A stretch of DNA of 64,000 nucleotides from Wallemia ichthyophaga EXF-994 (GCF_000400465.1 NW_008806283.1:124001-188000), one strand, 5' to 3'. Shown: positions 46,151 to 58,451, counted from the first letter of the stretch. Translations and numbers: made by a program. Notes: generated by a model from the sequence alone, not told the origin.

Positions 46151-48419
46151 TTACGTATTCATGCCATCTAAGGCTAATCTTGCTGGTTCACTAACGGAGA
46201 ATTTATCCTGAGACAAAGTCAAGAGCGATTTATCGAATTCCAATAAACGCATACGTGTACGTATCTCACTACGAGCTTGGTAGGGCTGACCTTCAATTGA
46301 ATTCGAAAGGTTACGAAGTGTCCATACAGCAGCAGCTCTAACTCTCTCATCCCAGTGCGTAAGTAATCGCTTCAAGTTGCTGCATATAAGCGGTCGCCAT
46401 AGCAACGTTTTCTTCTGTTCATATGAGCCAGTTGCGACATTATTTACAACATACGCAGCTTGCAATAAAATCTCTACTTGATTTGTTTGAAACTTATGTT
46501 CAATAATCTCCAGAAACTTATCCTCTCCACCAAATCCACTACAAACCAGATTGATATCTACTTCTCTTGTAACTAAATTTCTCAAAACAAATAAAACTTG
46601 CTCAACAACTTCGCTATTGCTGTCATTCAACAGCTTCTTGAAGTGATTATATCCAATTTGATCACAAATAAACCTCTTCAACTCTGTCGATGCAGCAAAA
46701 ACCATATTCTTAATAGCCCAAAGAGTATTCAATCTAACCTTGTGCGATTTCGAGTACGTAAGTTTCACTAGAATCTTTACTCCACCATTTTGTATTAACT
46801 TTTGCTTTAATGGTGAGAATCCGCACACTAAGTTAGCTAAAGCCATCAAGGCTATCACTTTATTACGTTCATTTTCCTCATCATTAGAGATTATGCTCAA
46901 TAATGTCAATTCAACACCTGAATCAACCAATGATGTACGCAACACTCCTACACTTCTACTCAGTGCTCTGATGCACTGTGCAGCTGAGCCTCGAATACCT
47001 TTGGCTTTATGTTGTAAAGATACCGCGATTGCTTTTAATAAATGTGCATCAACGATCAATGTTCTCAATTCATCTAAATGAAGTGCAAGCGCTGCAACTA
47101 TCATCAGAATCCCTTCTTGTAATTTCAGGTTGTCTTCTGATAGCTTACTACCTTCCACGTTGTACTCGTCTTTTTCATACAGCAGACAAGTCTGAAATAT
47201 ATCATTCAGCTTGTTGAGTATACCTGATTTGCACGCATGGTCTTCTAAGTCCGTCGCATCTGACAATATAGTCGCTAAGATGGATGATGCCGGTATCTGT
47301 ATCTCAATGTTTTCATCAAGTAGTCGAATCAGCTGCTCGATTAACTCCAATGCTTTCGGCCTATCAATGGTTGATATAAGTTGGATCGTCGGGGGTCCAT
47401 CGGGTCTAAGAAGGTCTGATTGCTGACTTTTGATAATGTGTACTAGTCTGTTGTTATAATATAAGTCGAATTCAAGATCATTTCAAAACAACTCACGTTT
47501 TACATGCTTCAAGTCTTAATTGGGGACTCTTGCATTCAAAAAATATTGTCAGTGATGGTATTGCTCTCACTATGGCATATAAATGTTAGAATCATCTAAT
47601 AGCATGAATCGGCACGGACTTTGTACCTGTCTAAATGCTAAAACCGCAGGTGAATAGTCTTTGCACAAGGAACCAAGCAGTTTGAGCGCTGCAATTTGAA
47701 GCTATGAAATGGTTAGTTGAATATAATTAAATAAAGGGATCTCACTTTTTGTACATCGCAATAGATGTATTTAGCCAAATGGTCAAGCAGACCCTCTACG
47801 GAAAGAAGCGATGCTTTGTGTCGAGTATCATTCACTGTGGTCAACAAAGTGATCAAGTTGATGACGAGTTTTCTATTAGACGATGTGAGATGTTTGAGGA
47901 GATTAGGTAGGTGCGGAGACTGAATGAATTTGTAAGTCTTTGGCAGGATAGAGCTACATTACCTACAAAAAAAATGTTATTGAGTTGCGCTGCAGCCCTA
48001 GAGCATATATCGTCATCGATTTGCATACTATCTTTGTCGATACCGGCTCTATTGTTATTCGAAAAGGTGGTGATTGTTTTGTAGAAGATAGATGCATTCC
48101 GTAGACATCTGAACAAGTACTCAAGGACGCGTTGACAGTTACAGACGGTTGCAGTCTCAACTAAGCGTTTAACGACGCCATCAAGTACATTGATTAATAG
48201 GTATTGATGATTTGGTTCCATGTTTATATTGGTGTACAAACTGCCAATAATTAACGAAGATTGTATCAGCCTGTCAGTATCAACTTGATTATGTAAATTC
48301 GACGGCGAAATCTGATCAATCAATGATTCCACTTGGCCTTTACTCTCAGAAAGCTGCTTCTTTTGTACTACATCTCCTATAACACTATTCTTAAGCAACT
48401 TCAACTGATGTGTATCCAT
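46151..48419 (-). CDS. VID28: Armadillo-repeat GID-complex subunit (ARMC8/Vid28/Gid5)
   Basis: Five exons with introns 47920-47966, 47702-47745, 47570-47619 and 47448-47496 give 692 residues. The length and total phase agree. ARM repeats are clear in the C-terminal half (NKVIALMALANLVCGFSPLKQKLIQNGGVKILVKLTYS, VRLNTLWAIKNMVFAA, VVEQVLFVLRNLV, VRAAAVWTLRNLSN). The ending with LLxFDKSLLTLSQD fits ARMC8. It is the substrate-receptor scaffold of the GID/CTLH E3 ubiquitin ligase. The 47570-47619 intron uses a weak donor (GTCCGT) but is the only one found that keeps phase. Other ARM proteins remain possible. Confidence 0.82.
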
Positions 48420-48633
48420 GACTGATGATGGTGCTGATGATGGTCAAGGTCGAGAAGGCAAAGTGATTAAAGCATTCATATATCTCAGCACATCAATAGC
48501 AACTTACAACTTAGCTGGCAAGATTTATAGGCACCACCGACAAACACCATCTTCCAGCTCCGTACATGAGATAAGACACAAATCAAGAGAGCGAGACATC
48601 AAAACCTTTCATTCGATCTATTATATTATTTGA
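48418..48633 (+). CDS. Small hypothetical protein, possible membrane segment
   Basis: A 71-codon frame whose ATG shares the palindrome CATG with the VID28 start on the other strand. It has an acidic N-terminus (MTDDGADDGQGREG), a mildly hydrophobic helix (VIKAFIYLSTSIATYNLAG) and a basic C-terminus (HKSRERDIK). Tail size and layout suit a small organelle membrane protein, but I recognise no family. It may be chance. Confidence 0.3.
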   Translation: MTDDGADDGQGREGKVIKAFIYLSTSIATYNLAGKIYRHHRQTPSSSSVHEIRHKSRERDIKTFHSIYYII

Positions 48634-48785
48634 TAGCACGAAGCTTTTGTTGATACATACTGGTCTGCGACTCACACCATATATGAGCTACATCAGCCAT
48701 GTACAACAAACTCTAGGATGCGGTTGTCCGAACGGAATATATATTATCAACTTAAAGCATTCATCAGTAAGTCATAAACGCTTTT

Positions 48786-49224
48786 ATCACCTCGTTAAAC
48801 TTCGTTAATCTACGTTAACGGGATTGGTATAAAGAGGCAATTCTTCTCTTCCTAAAACTTTAAGACGGTTAGTGAACAACTAAAGTGGATTAGAAGCAAT
48901 GCTCACACAGCACGTCAGGTACTCCAAAGGATCATATTCTATAGGTCGTATCCAGTCTATCGCAGATTTAATTCTGCCACTTTATCATTGGCTCGACGAT
49001 GACTAGTGACCTCCTTCCCTTATTCACCGAGAACTCTGAGGTGGTAGCACGCTGCTAGCCTCTCGATGACGTGCACGCGAACTAATTGTCGACGTTGATT
49101 TCAATGTCTTGACGTGGTTTGTCGTGAGGGACTTGGAGTGTTTTCTGAGGCCATTATGATTGTATTTTTAATGATTTATTTGATTAATCTTTTATGTTCT
49201 AAACAAGCCTGATAAGTCTGTTTT
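48786..49224 (-). repeat. Dispersed ~439-bp repeat, copy B
   Basis: Inverted, near-identical copy of 35158-35593, including the TATA-like GGTATAAAGAGG and the triple TTAACG end. No open frame. The flanks of the two copies are unrelated and I see no target-site duplication. Confidence 0.9.
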
Positions 49225-49572
49225 AGGACGTTGCTTTCATGAATAGTGAACTTGGCAAATGTATATAATTCCAGCTCTGCACTTAACCATGGTGTGATGC
49301 CAATCAACACATCGACGTTATAATCCATGTGGCCAAGAAACGAACGTACTCTAAATATTTTATTTATTTAGTTCTGTCTGACGTAGGCATTCCTCGATCG
49401 ATTAAAAGTCAATCATTGCAACAGACTCCGAAACACCGCAGCCCCGAAACTGAACAAGTGATGCGTCACCTGCAATCTAACAAACTAGCACATATGCCTA
49501 TAAAATTGTATTTGACTATTCATACGCCGCTGCACCTAACGCACGCTTCTTATAAGATCACTCTCATCGTCG
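49225..49572. other. Intergenic, no gene seen
   Basis: An open frame from 49329 runs through here, but its 3' part is a wrong-frame reading of FMC1 exon 1 and its intron. The upstream part has no recognisable feature. It likely holds the FMC1 promoter. Confidence 0.4.
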
Positions 49573-49899
49573 ATGACAACGCTTTTATACAGAAATCTGC
49601 TGAGAGAATTCAGCAGAAGTGTAAGATGGACCTTCGTTTAGATATTGTGCTAAGAGGAGCTACAGACACCGCCCGGTGAGCGTAATGGTCAGATATTCGC
49701 CCATCTGCGTACACTCTTCGCATCAGCGAGCCACTCAAAGGAAGATATGGAAAGCATGGTGGATTTCCTGAGGGCATCTAGACAACACAAAGAGTTATTG
49801 AAGCGCTACAATCCACTTTCAGACCAGACGCCACAAGAGAGGGTCGAAGCAACTGCCAGAAGGGTTGGTTTGGCAGTTCCACAGACACCCGATTTTTAA
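49573..49899 (+). CDS. FMC1: ATP synthase assembly factor Fmc1 (LYR-like)
   Basis: Two exons with intron 49621-49665 give 93 residues. Exon 1 encodes MTTLLYRNLLREFSRS with the LYR-type motif. Exon 2 encodes GERNGQIFAHLRTLF and the conserved end RASRQHKELLKRYNPLSDQTPQERVEATARRVGLAVP. Fmc1 works in the mitochondrial matrix with Atp12 in assembling the F1 sector of ATP synthase. Without the splice the frame hits a stop (CGGTGA), which hides the gene from simple frame scanning. Confidence 0.88.
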
Positions 49900-50105
49900 C
49901 TTTAATTACGATTGCATTTATCAATACAAATACAAGTTAATTATTAAATTTGGCTTGTGTGTTTGAAGTGAGAAGTAGCAGAAATTTATTCGGAGTTCCA
50001 TAGACATGTCAATGCTCATCCCAAAGCATCCTTGATATCTTGCTCCTTGTTAATACAGTTGAAAAAGAAAATCCCAAATATAAGTAGACAAAAAATACCA
50101 TCATT

Positions 50106-51691
50106 TCACTTGGTCATACCATTGATATCAATCGCAAGAGCTGACGGGTAAGACACCCTCTCGATTTGTTGGTCAATTTGATCACCAAAATCTGATTCCA
50201 CGTCTATATTCATTGCTTGTTGTTCTGGCGTACCTGTATGGAATCTAGATGGTTTGAAAATTTGTGTCAGTTTAGAGAACGCAGACGATTTAGTTGTTGA
50301 GTTGAATTTTGGGCTGGCATCGTTTGGTGACGCAGGTGGTGTCGATAAGGGTGTTAATAGACTTTCAGGTTGCTTAGATGTAAATGAGCCATCGGTTTCG
50401 TTAGAGTTGCAAGACGAGTCTGATGATTCAACGGGCACAGCCACTTTCTTAAGGTTTGGCTTCCTCTCCACCCGTCTGAGGTGTTGAAAATTGACTTCCT
50501 TTGGTGGTGTTGTTGGCGGCGTCAGTGGCAGCTTGTCGTTCTTGTTTGCCCTCTGCCTTACTCTTGGCCTCTTTGGCGAACCTAATTCTTTAGCGTTTGG
50601 TGGAGGTGGGGGTGGTACCACCATTTGTTGTTGTTGAAGATCAACTTGCTGTTGTTGGATTCTATTAGCAACAGCAGATGCAGCGGCAGATGATGTAGCA
50701 GCGGCAGCTTGTCTTGCGGCTTTGTGTGCATGCTTCAATTGAGAAGGTGTCAAGGTAAACTTTTCAACTTGCATTACCCTTTGTTTCAACTCATCAAGAC
50801 TGCATCTTTGAATTGGATCAATAGTGAATATCCTTTTCAAGATGTAATTTGTGAGATCTGATATTGGTAGGATCGTTTTTAGAAAGTCTGGTTCTCGAAG
50901 GTACGCAGAGAATGTCTCATCTGTCAGACTTGCTTCTTTCCAGGGGTTTCTACCGCAGGTTAAATTGACCAAAATAACACCAAGAGACCATATATCGTTG
51001 CGCTTTGTGCAGTAAGGAACTTTTCTGTGAGTCAGAGCCCCATGACAATCTGTACGGAGTTAGTAATTAAATTCCGGAAAAAGTCAATGAACTGACCTGG
51101 ACTCATATAGAAGCTGGAACCGCAGCCAAAATCACCTGAACGTCTCTCTGAAGTAGCCAAACCAAAGTCAGCTAGCAAAATGTTGTTGCCACCCGCAGTA
51201 CACAGAATGTTTTCGGGTTTGAGGTCACGATGGTAAATGCCGAGGCGATGGCAATGTTGAACGGCGTCAACTATTTGTAGAAATACCGACTTGATTAGCT
51301 CGTCGTTGTCGATATATTTGAATTGTTCTGTTATCATTGAAAAAAGGTCGCCTGCTTGAGCATATTCCAAAACAACGAAGATTGTGGCTGGACTATCAAT
51401 AATCGCATGAACGGTTGCGATATTTTGATGTGATGAAGCTAAACCATGCAAAGCAATTTCCCTTCTTTGAAAAGCTTTCTGACGATCATCCAAGCCATAC
51501 TTAGGCAAACACTTAACGGCGTACAGTTCACCGAGCGGTCTATAGTAGTCGTCTAGTCTTTCAGCTAATAGTACTGTACCGTATGCGCCAGTACCAATAG
51601 TGCTAATGAATTTGAGCTTAATACGTCCATCGTCCAGGGTTGACTGTAACAGCGATTGTGCCTGCTGGACGTGCTGTGGGAAGTTGGACAT
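50106..51691 (-). CDS. Ser/Thr kinase, Ran1/Sks1/Vhs1-like
   Basis: Two exons with intron 51050-51096 give 512 residues. The kinase domain occupies ~26-285: glycine loop GTGAYG (33-38), YAVKCLP with Lys60, HRDLKPEN with Asp156, DFG at 175-177. The activation segment GDFGCGSSFYMSPDCHG is typical of the Ran1/Pat1-Sks1-Ksp1 group, then RNDIWSLGVILVNLTCGRNPW. The C-terminal ~200 residues are Pro/Ser/Gln-rich (QQQQ and PPPPPPN runs). Relatives control nutrient responses and entry into meiosis. The Glu usual in the SPE position is Asp here. Confidence 0.92.
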
Positions 51692-52163
51692 GATTTGTAT
51701 GTAAAAGCTTCTTTCTTGAACGTTGCAGTCGAGAAGTTAAATTCAATTTTAGTTTAAGATCGAGGTGTGTGAACGAGTACAGAGACGGCGTGTCTAGTCC
51801 TTGTGATGATATCATACGCAGAATTCATAAATTTATTTACCGTTTAAGGAAAGGAAGCAATTATGTTGTAAATTTCGGCGAATTGATCAATATGCGCTTG
51901 TTAATCGCTAGTTTGAGTGTATTACCAAAGCGTAGGAAAATCTTCAATCATGGATTCAACTCAGACATTAATTTAGTAACTAAAACATCAATTTGGAAAA
52001 CTCGGGTGTATTTCTCGTGAATAAACTTTATGCTATTATTAAAATTACAAATTCGTGAAGCTGTGGTATATGATACTGAGTGGTAGTTGAAGAATTGTAC
52101 ATCTGGAAGTTTAATGAAGGATAACGCGGCATGATGGCAACATGTTAAACATTAACTATGATG
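51692..52163. other. Intergenic, no confident gene
   Basis: It contains an 83-codon frame at 51769-52020 (+) starting 78 bp from the kinase ATG. It shows no recognisable domain and I do not call it. The remainder is AT-rich. Confidence 0.35.
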
Positions 52164-52871
52164 TCATCTTAAGCTTTTGCACCTCTCATGATAAACGTTG
52201 AATACACTATCTTCATCTTTATAATAGCTTGGTAGAACATCTTTGACCATGTCTTTGTCAACCATTAAAGTTAAGTGACTGGATTTGTTCGCAGTATTCG
52301 CTGCTGGTTTGGGTTTTATTGGTAGCTCATTCAAATAAGCCAAGGAGCTGCGTGAGTTTTTAGACTCTGGGTCAAGTGACCAGGTGGAAGATAATGGCGA
52401 TTGCGGGTGGTCATCGACACTGTATGAGTTAACTTGATGTGAGCGGAAGGGATGAGAACTTACAATTCTAATTTATTGCTAAACTTAACACCTTTTATGC
52501 TCTCCTTGTTAATCAATTGGTTAAAGTCTTTATCTATCCAGGAACTGGGCTGATTAAAGAAGGAGCTAGCACTGGACCTAGTTGAGGGAGTCGTTGTAGG
52601 CGATTTACTTAATTTTATCGAGTCAATCGATTGTAACAAAGCGTATAATCAAGACTCACAGGTTTATATGACTCGTGTTGTGATTCGACTGAAAGAGCTT
52701 GTCTTGAGGGGAATTCTTGTATTGAATATTACTCTCATCGTTCTTGTAATCCGCAGCTTTCCTTCTAATCTGCCAGCAAAGAACGATGACGAATACAACG
52801 ACAGCGAGTACACCCGTGGCGATTACCGAGCCAAAGACGATAGTTTTCGTATTTTCAGATTTATAAGTCAT
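52164..52871 (-). CDS. Single-pass membrane protein of unknown function
   Basis: Three exons with introns 52608-52659 and 52420-52463 give about 203 residues from the ATG at 52871; phases agree and the frame closes at 52164. It has a short N-terminal part (MTYKSENTKT), one strong membrane helix (IVFGSVIATGVLAVVVFVIVLCW) and a positive stop-transfer segment (QIRRKAADYK). A ~160-residue Ser/Thr/Pro-rich cytosolic tail follows. The frame is open further upstream (YVTGIFYILIPFSVSN) without an ATG, so an upstream exon with a signal peptide is possible. The layout resembles small fungal cell-surface sensors (Mid2/Wsc-like), but no such domain is present. Confidence 0.55.
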
Positions 52872-53247
52872 ATTAGAGACAGAGAAGGGGATGAGGATGT
52901 AGAAAATCCCAGTGACATAGCATTCCAATTCCCGTGTTTGTGTGGCTGCGTATCAAACAAGGCATGGTATTAAGGCATTCAATTGGAGTGAAATGAGAAA
53001 TATTCTTAAGTTATCAGGCTACAAGGGGAAAAAGCATTTTGAAGAAGCATGTTGGTCGATTGAGTGACTCGAAGAACGTCAGATACATTCAACTAGCCAA
53101 ATTAAATCGATCATTTATCTCAGTTGAGTGGTATTCATTTGAGTAGTCTTTAACTTCAAATATTCTGGGCCACTTCAACTTGATTGAGAAATTGAAAGAA
53201 GAAGTTTTGTCGAAGAGGCCCATATAAAAGAAAGTTAAAATATTACA
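52872..53247. other. Intergenic, divergent promoter region
   Basis: It separates the membrane-protein gene from MSM1. A first exon of the former may lie near 52900-52965. Otherwise nothing is seen. Confidence 0.35.
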
Positions 53248-54972
53248 ATGATGATTTCAAGAAACTTACATAAATTTAATAGGCTAGGCATTAGGAATTA
53301 TACTCATTTTGTTACTACCCCGATTTTCTACGTCAACGCTGATCCCCATATTGGTCACTTATATTCAATTGTTGTCGCGGATACTATCGCGCGTTACTTG
53401 AAATTGAAACACCCCTCCGATAATGTCGCTTATTCTACTGGCACAGACGAGCACGGTTTGAAAGTTCAACAAGCTGCTACCGCCCATTCAACTACACCTC
53501 TTAAATTATGTGACAACATCTCCCCCAAATTTAAAAGTCTAGCAGATTTAGCTCTGTCTTCTCATACAGATTTCATAAGAACCACCAGTCATCATCATAT
53601 CAACACTGTCCATTCCCTATGGTTGGACTTATTCAACAAAGGCTACATCTACAAAGGTAGCCATCAAGGCTGGTATGCTGTATCCGATGAAGCTTTTTAC
53701 TCTGATTCATCTGTCACCGATCACTTTGATCACTCTACCGGTGAATCGTATAAAATTTCCACTGAAACTGGAAAAAGGGTCGAATGGATGTCTGAAACTA
53801 ATTACAAGTTTAAACTTAAACATTTCAGACAAAAGTTGATTGACTGGTTGTTATCAAATCCTAAAGCTATACACCCACCCCAGCAATACAACGCTATCCT
53901 TTCTTCCCTTCAGTCAAATCAGAGCGCCAACTCAGATTTGTCCATATCCCGTCCTTCCAATCGCTTAAACTGGGGTATTCCCGTCCCTAACGATCCTTCA
54001 CATACCATTTACGTTTGGATTGATGCTTTGACTAATTATTATTCTGTTGCTCAACTTCATGGTCTAAGCACTTGGCCTGCTGATATACACGTAGTTGGCA
54101 AAGACATTATTAGGTATATATAAAATCTTCTCATTTGCCTTTAATGCTCATAAGCATTACAGGTTTCACGCTATATACTGGCCTGCTCTACTTTTGGCTT
54201 CAAATAAGCCATTGCCAAAAATTATTCTTAGTCACGCACATTGGACCATGAACGGTTCCAAAATGTCTAAATCCACTGGTAATGTCGTCGATCCTTTCGT
54301 CGCAATTCACAAGTATTCTGCAGACGTACTGAGGTTTTACTTACTTAGAGTTGGTGGTAACTTCGCAAATGACGCTGATTTTAAGCAACACGAATTAGAT
54401 CTGAAATACAGCTCTACTTTAAAGGGCCTACTTGGTAATTTGTTGTCAAGAATTAGTGGAAAAAAAATTATGGATAAACTTTCAAATGCTAATCCCATCG
54501 ATATTCATCCTAATGATAATGAAGAGATCTTACATAACAAGTTGGTTTCTTTGCATACTCGGTTCATAACTTCTATGGATACCTTTGAGATGGGAAAAGC
54601 TTTGGAAACCATCGAAGATACCCTTCACGAGGTTTGTCTGTTCATCTTCTTTTCTTTTATATTTACTCGACCGATCAGGTTAACAGATATTTCACAAAAG
54701 TTGAGCCGTGGTCTGATCATACCTCAATTGAGGAGTGCGCGCGATGTGTCATGTACGCTCGGGAAACACTGCGTATTATTGGTATTCTCCTTCAACCAAT
54801 CATGCCAAATAAAAGCAAAGAATTGCTTGACAAACTAGGTGTCGATTTATATGCAAGAAATTTGCAAGACGCTGCACTGAATATTTCACTCACTCAGACC
54901 TTAACACTCAATACCCAAACAGCTGTACTTTTTCCACCTCTTATTGAAAAGACTACAAGTAATTTAAATTAA
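53248..54972 (+). CDS. MSM1: Mitochondrial methionyl-tRNA synthetase
   Basis: Three exons with introns 54114-54162 and 54632-54678 give 542 residues. It charges mitochondrial tRNA-Met. The N-terminus (MMISRNLHKFNRLGIRNYTH) is basic and hydroxylated like a mitochondrial presequence. The class I signature is PHIGH (33-37), preceded by TTPIFYVNA. The KMSKS loop is in MNGSKMSKSTGNVVDPF. Other family blocks are YSTGTDEHGLKVQ, GWYAVSDEAFY, WGIPVPNDPSHTIYVWIDALTNY and GKDIIRFHAIYWPA, the last joined across the first intron. It is shorter than the cytosolic enzyme, as expected. Confidence 0.95.
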
Positions 54973-57900
54973 TCATTTATGATCTTTTTCGCGACAAGCA
55001 AGCTTCAATTAACGTCACTTAGACGACATTAGCAAAGAAACTTACATGAATGTTTCTTCCAATTCTTAAAGGTTATTAATACTACTCAATCACTCTTTCT
55101 ACACAAGGCTCAACTGCAAAATTTCCTTGGATGCCACCGATAATTCAATGCATCGCTATTTCTTTTTGCTGTCTGATATGACTGCGGGTAGAATGCTTTG
55201 GACGTTGTACCTTTCACAAATTTTGGTATGAAAGGAAATATAAAAGAGCATTGATCAGGTATTTCAAGTATGCTCTATCGTCAAGAACGGTCTCAGTCAC
55301 GTGCACAAATCGCCAGTATGCTGAGATGGTTTTGGTTGTGATTAGAGCGAGTAAGCTAAGAAGTAAAGGAAATTGACTCAAAATAGCGCGCATAAGTTGC
55401 AAGGTAAAGTAGGACGGTCATGTGGTAATCAATACCCAATGAAGTAGGGTCTTCCCAAGAAAGTCCAGTGCTAGTATTAAGGACATTTTTCAAACTCTAC
55501 AGAATTTGACATTTCGCACGAATTTGAGAATATTGAGATTTAATTTCTCAGATGATCTCTAAAACTCCTTAATTACCGAATGTGCTCAGAAATTGTAGTT
55601 TTTCGCAGTTCACAGTCAGAAAATTTAAATTCACCCATATATCAAAAAGACTTCGAACTGCTAGGTTGTGGGGTACTTCAAGTAATGGCTCACGGACAAA
55701 GGTGATTAAATCGAATCCACAGAAATGCTATGTTAATTTACTGGAAAAGACATAAGAGCAGATGCTCCAGTAAAGGAGGCTACTATGTACTATGTGGTTA
55801 TATGATGATAATACGTCTTGAAAATCCTCACACACGTTTGGGATAGGGCGTCAACGAGAATGGCAGAGACGATCCGATGGAGGGCACTTGTTTACTATGC
55901 AGCTAAGGATCAATACAGCTGCACAAATAATTTCCTGTAAGTCTTCTTGGTTCAAATACCTTGGCGTCGAGGGGCAGAGATACTAAAGAGTTGTTAGTGA
56001 TAGAGCACCGTACGTTGAGAATAGTTGCCAGCAGCGCGAACGAGTCCGACTGGAATCCCGTATTACTAACTTTAAATTAAAAGCAGCATTCTTCCAGTAA
56101 CGGCAATAGAGTTCCGCATCTTAAACCAATCCTCCACTGGAATTTATAGAAACCGGTTTAAGGAGAAGTCCACAAATGTTTCTTTTTGTAAATAATCTCC
56201 CTTTTGGTAGCGGAAGAATATTTCATCACATCTATTGTGAGATCAACATTTGCCTTTTATTAAGTTTATGTGCATTGAGATAGGCTTGAAACGAAAATTG
56301 GCCTTTAGAGCAGGAAGACTAAGTTATCAATATTCTGTATAATCTTTATAAATTGCGACCAAACCTGGATTATATTGTACCCACTTTTCAATAGTGCTGT
56401 CCCTTTAGCTACGCTAAAAGCTTGAAACCACAATTCCTTGGGTGTGTCTTCTCCTTATATTTTGTCATGTAGATGACAAAGTTCGGAAAAGTAAGTATCA
56501 GCAACGATATTTCGGTGCAAAACCAAAATGTTATGCAAAATGCCAAAATTTCCGTTTTCTCGACTAGAGATCCTTTGTGGCTAGAACAAAAAATCAGAAC
56601 AGCTGCCCATTAATACAATCTAGGATCGTAAATCCTTCTGTAGCATTTGAAGAAAAAATATCGTATGATAATTGAGTTATGATTTATTTTTTTCGTACGG
56701 AGACAACGTTAAACCGTGTACCATATTACACGACATTATTAGAACTCAATTTAAAAATGCAATAGACTCGATACGGGTTTCATGCTCACGTAAGGAATGA
56801 AAAGAAAAGCTTGACGACTATCTATTGATGTACTTATAAGGCGTACAAATCAGAAAAGAAATCATAATGATAAGCGAAAAGGCTTAAAATAACAAATTTG
56901 GCGCATGAGCTTCTGCCCACTCTTGCAGCCAAAGACGAGCACGAAAACTGCCTTTTTCAATAAAGTTCGTTATTGGATATCCTCAGCTTTTAAAAAACAT
57001 TCGTTTTCCACTTGGTGAAGAAAATTGTTTCAGTGAGGCGGTGCTTCCTTTTCAAGTTTTGAGTTAACCTTAACTGTCATTAAATGTAATTCAAATTCCT
57101 GTCACTACGTTCCGAACTTTTTTGAGACGAGTTATTTCAGTTTACTTTTACTGTTTTTATTAGTGCGTCATGTCTTGTTATAAAGCGGTTTTCTCTATTT
57201 CATCAGTTTGCTTTCTTTGAACTCTAGTCGCGCTTCAAGCTTTAATTACATGTCTCGATAGAATTTTGTCCGCTTTCTGCATCTTTCACTGATGTATGAC
57301 TTGAGGACAAATATCTTAAATTGAGATATAATTCTCACTTTCTAAATTTCGTGACTAAAGAACGTCTTCAATTTCGATAGGCTTATTTTACAACTGTTAG
57401 CTCGGAACGTTTTAGTAGAACGCATTTGTCTTTCGGCAAGAAACGGATCTCAAGAGTAAATTCGGGGCGTCGCTCGTTGACTTAAGGTGACTTGTAGCAG
57501 TTTAGAAATGAAATTTACTTGAAAATTCCGTCTCATTTAATGATTTTCTAAGAAGCTTTTAATTATCATCATGTTTTCGACATCTTGTTTTTTTATATAG
57601 GATTGATTACGTCAATGTAAATTTAGTATGATTGAACTTTTTTAATTATGCGATTTCCATTAATTCATATTTTCACGTTAACGGTAACTCTAATAAACAT
57701 TCAGATAGGAATAAGTTTTGTTTTAAACATTTTAACCGTTTTAAAACCTACATTGAATTCCTCGACAGTCTCTTATTGTAAATATAATGTAACGTTAAGT
57801 TCTAACCTGAAGTTAAGTGACTAAAGAATATAGGTCACTTTTACATGATCATACTGCGATTTCATACTTCAATAATATTTTGCCTGAAACATATGCTTTG

Positions 57901-58195
57901 ATGTATTACAATCAAGTTGAGAATATTAACGTTAAACCATGCGGAGTATAGGGAGGAATGAAAGACCGTTAATAGTATTATTAGGGAACGCGAAAGTCGA
58001 CGATAAATACAGAATTAGGATACGATCGTCTCCCAATGGTACTACCTTGTTATTAAATTGTTTCAGTTAACTTCTCCAGAAATGAATGTCACATTTACGA
58101 CCATGGATTTATAGTACTTATTTAAAAAGGAGCTTTTTTTTTTTTTCGGGCTCATGGGAAATATCTGACCTCACTTTTGTACCATCTGTCACACA
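54973..58195. other. 3.2-kb AT-rich gene desert
   Basis: This is the longest gene-free stretch in the window. Stops are dense in all frames. The only notable frame is 59 codons at 55214-55393 (-), with a signal-peptide-like hydrophobic start; I do not call it. A B-box-like GGTTCAAATACC at 55949 did not extend to a foldable tRNA. T- and A-runs are frequent, including T14 at 58135-58148. No transposon motif or snRNA was recognised. Confidence 0.5.
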
Positions 58196-58408
58196 TTAAC
58201 CAAATACAGATTCGATTTTTTGAATAATTCTACTAACTTGGTCGTGTATTTCGTTACATTCAAATTTAAAAACATACACATCTTCTCTGCGCCCTAGACC
58301 TTCATCAATCATTCCAACGCTCTTTAAATCACTTTTTTTAAGGTCGCCAACTTGAAATAAATTAAAGGTATCTTTGTTTGTACAATCAATCTCTATTTCA
58401 TGCACCAT
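58196..58408 (-). CDS. Small hypothetical protein
   Basis: A 70-codon frame from the ATG at 58408: MVHEIEIDCTNKDTFNLFQVGDLKKSDLKSVGMIDEG, then REDVYVFKFECNEIHDQVSRIIQKIESVFG. The alternating strand and helix pattern looks protein-like, but I recognise no family. It follows the exportin gene by 43 bp on the same strand and could be an independent small gene or chance. Confidence 0.3.
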   Translation of the reverse strand: MVHEIEIDCTNKDTFNLFQVGDLKKSDLKSVGMIDEGLGRREDVYVFKFECNEIHDQVSRIIQKIESVFG

Positions 58409-58451
58409 GCAAACATTAAACATAAATTAGCTCGATGCGCTGCAAACTATA

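Noticed and set aside
49329-49679. 116-codon plus-strand frame upstream of FMC1
   Set aside because: Its 3' half reads FMC1 exon 1 and its intron in the wrong frame; the spliced FMC1 model explains the region better.
55214-55393. 59-codon frame with a signal-peptide-like start in the gene desert
   Set aside because: Short, with no cysteines or conserved features, and expected by chance in 3 kb of AT-rich DNA.
55900-55975. B-box-like GGTTCAAATACC suggesting a tRNA
   Set aside because: No acceptor, D or anticodon stem could be paired around it.
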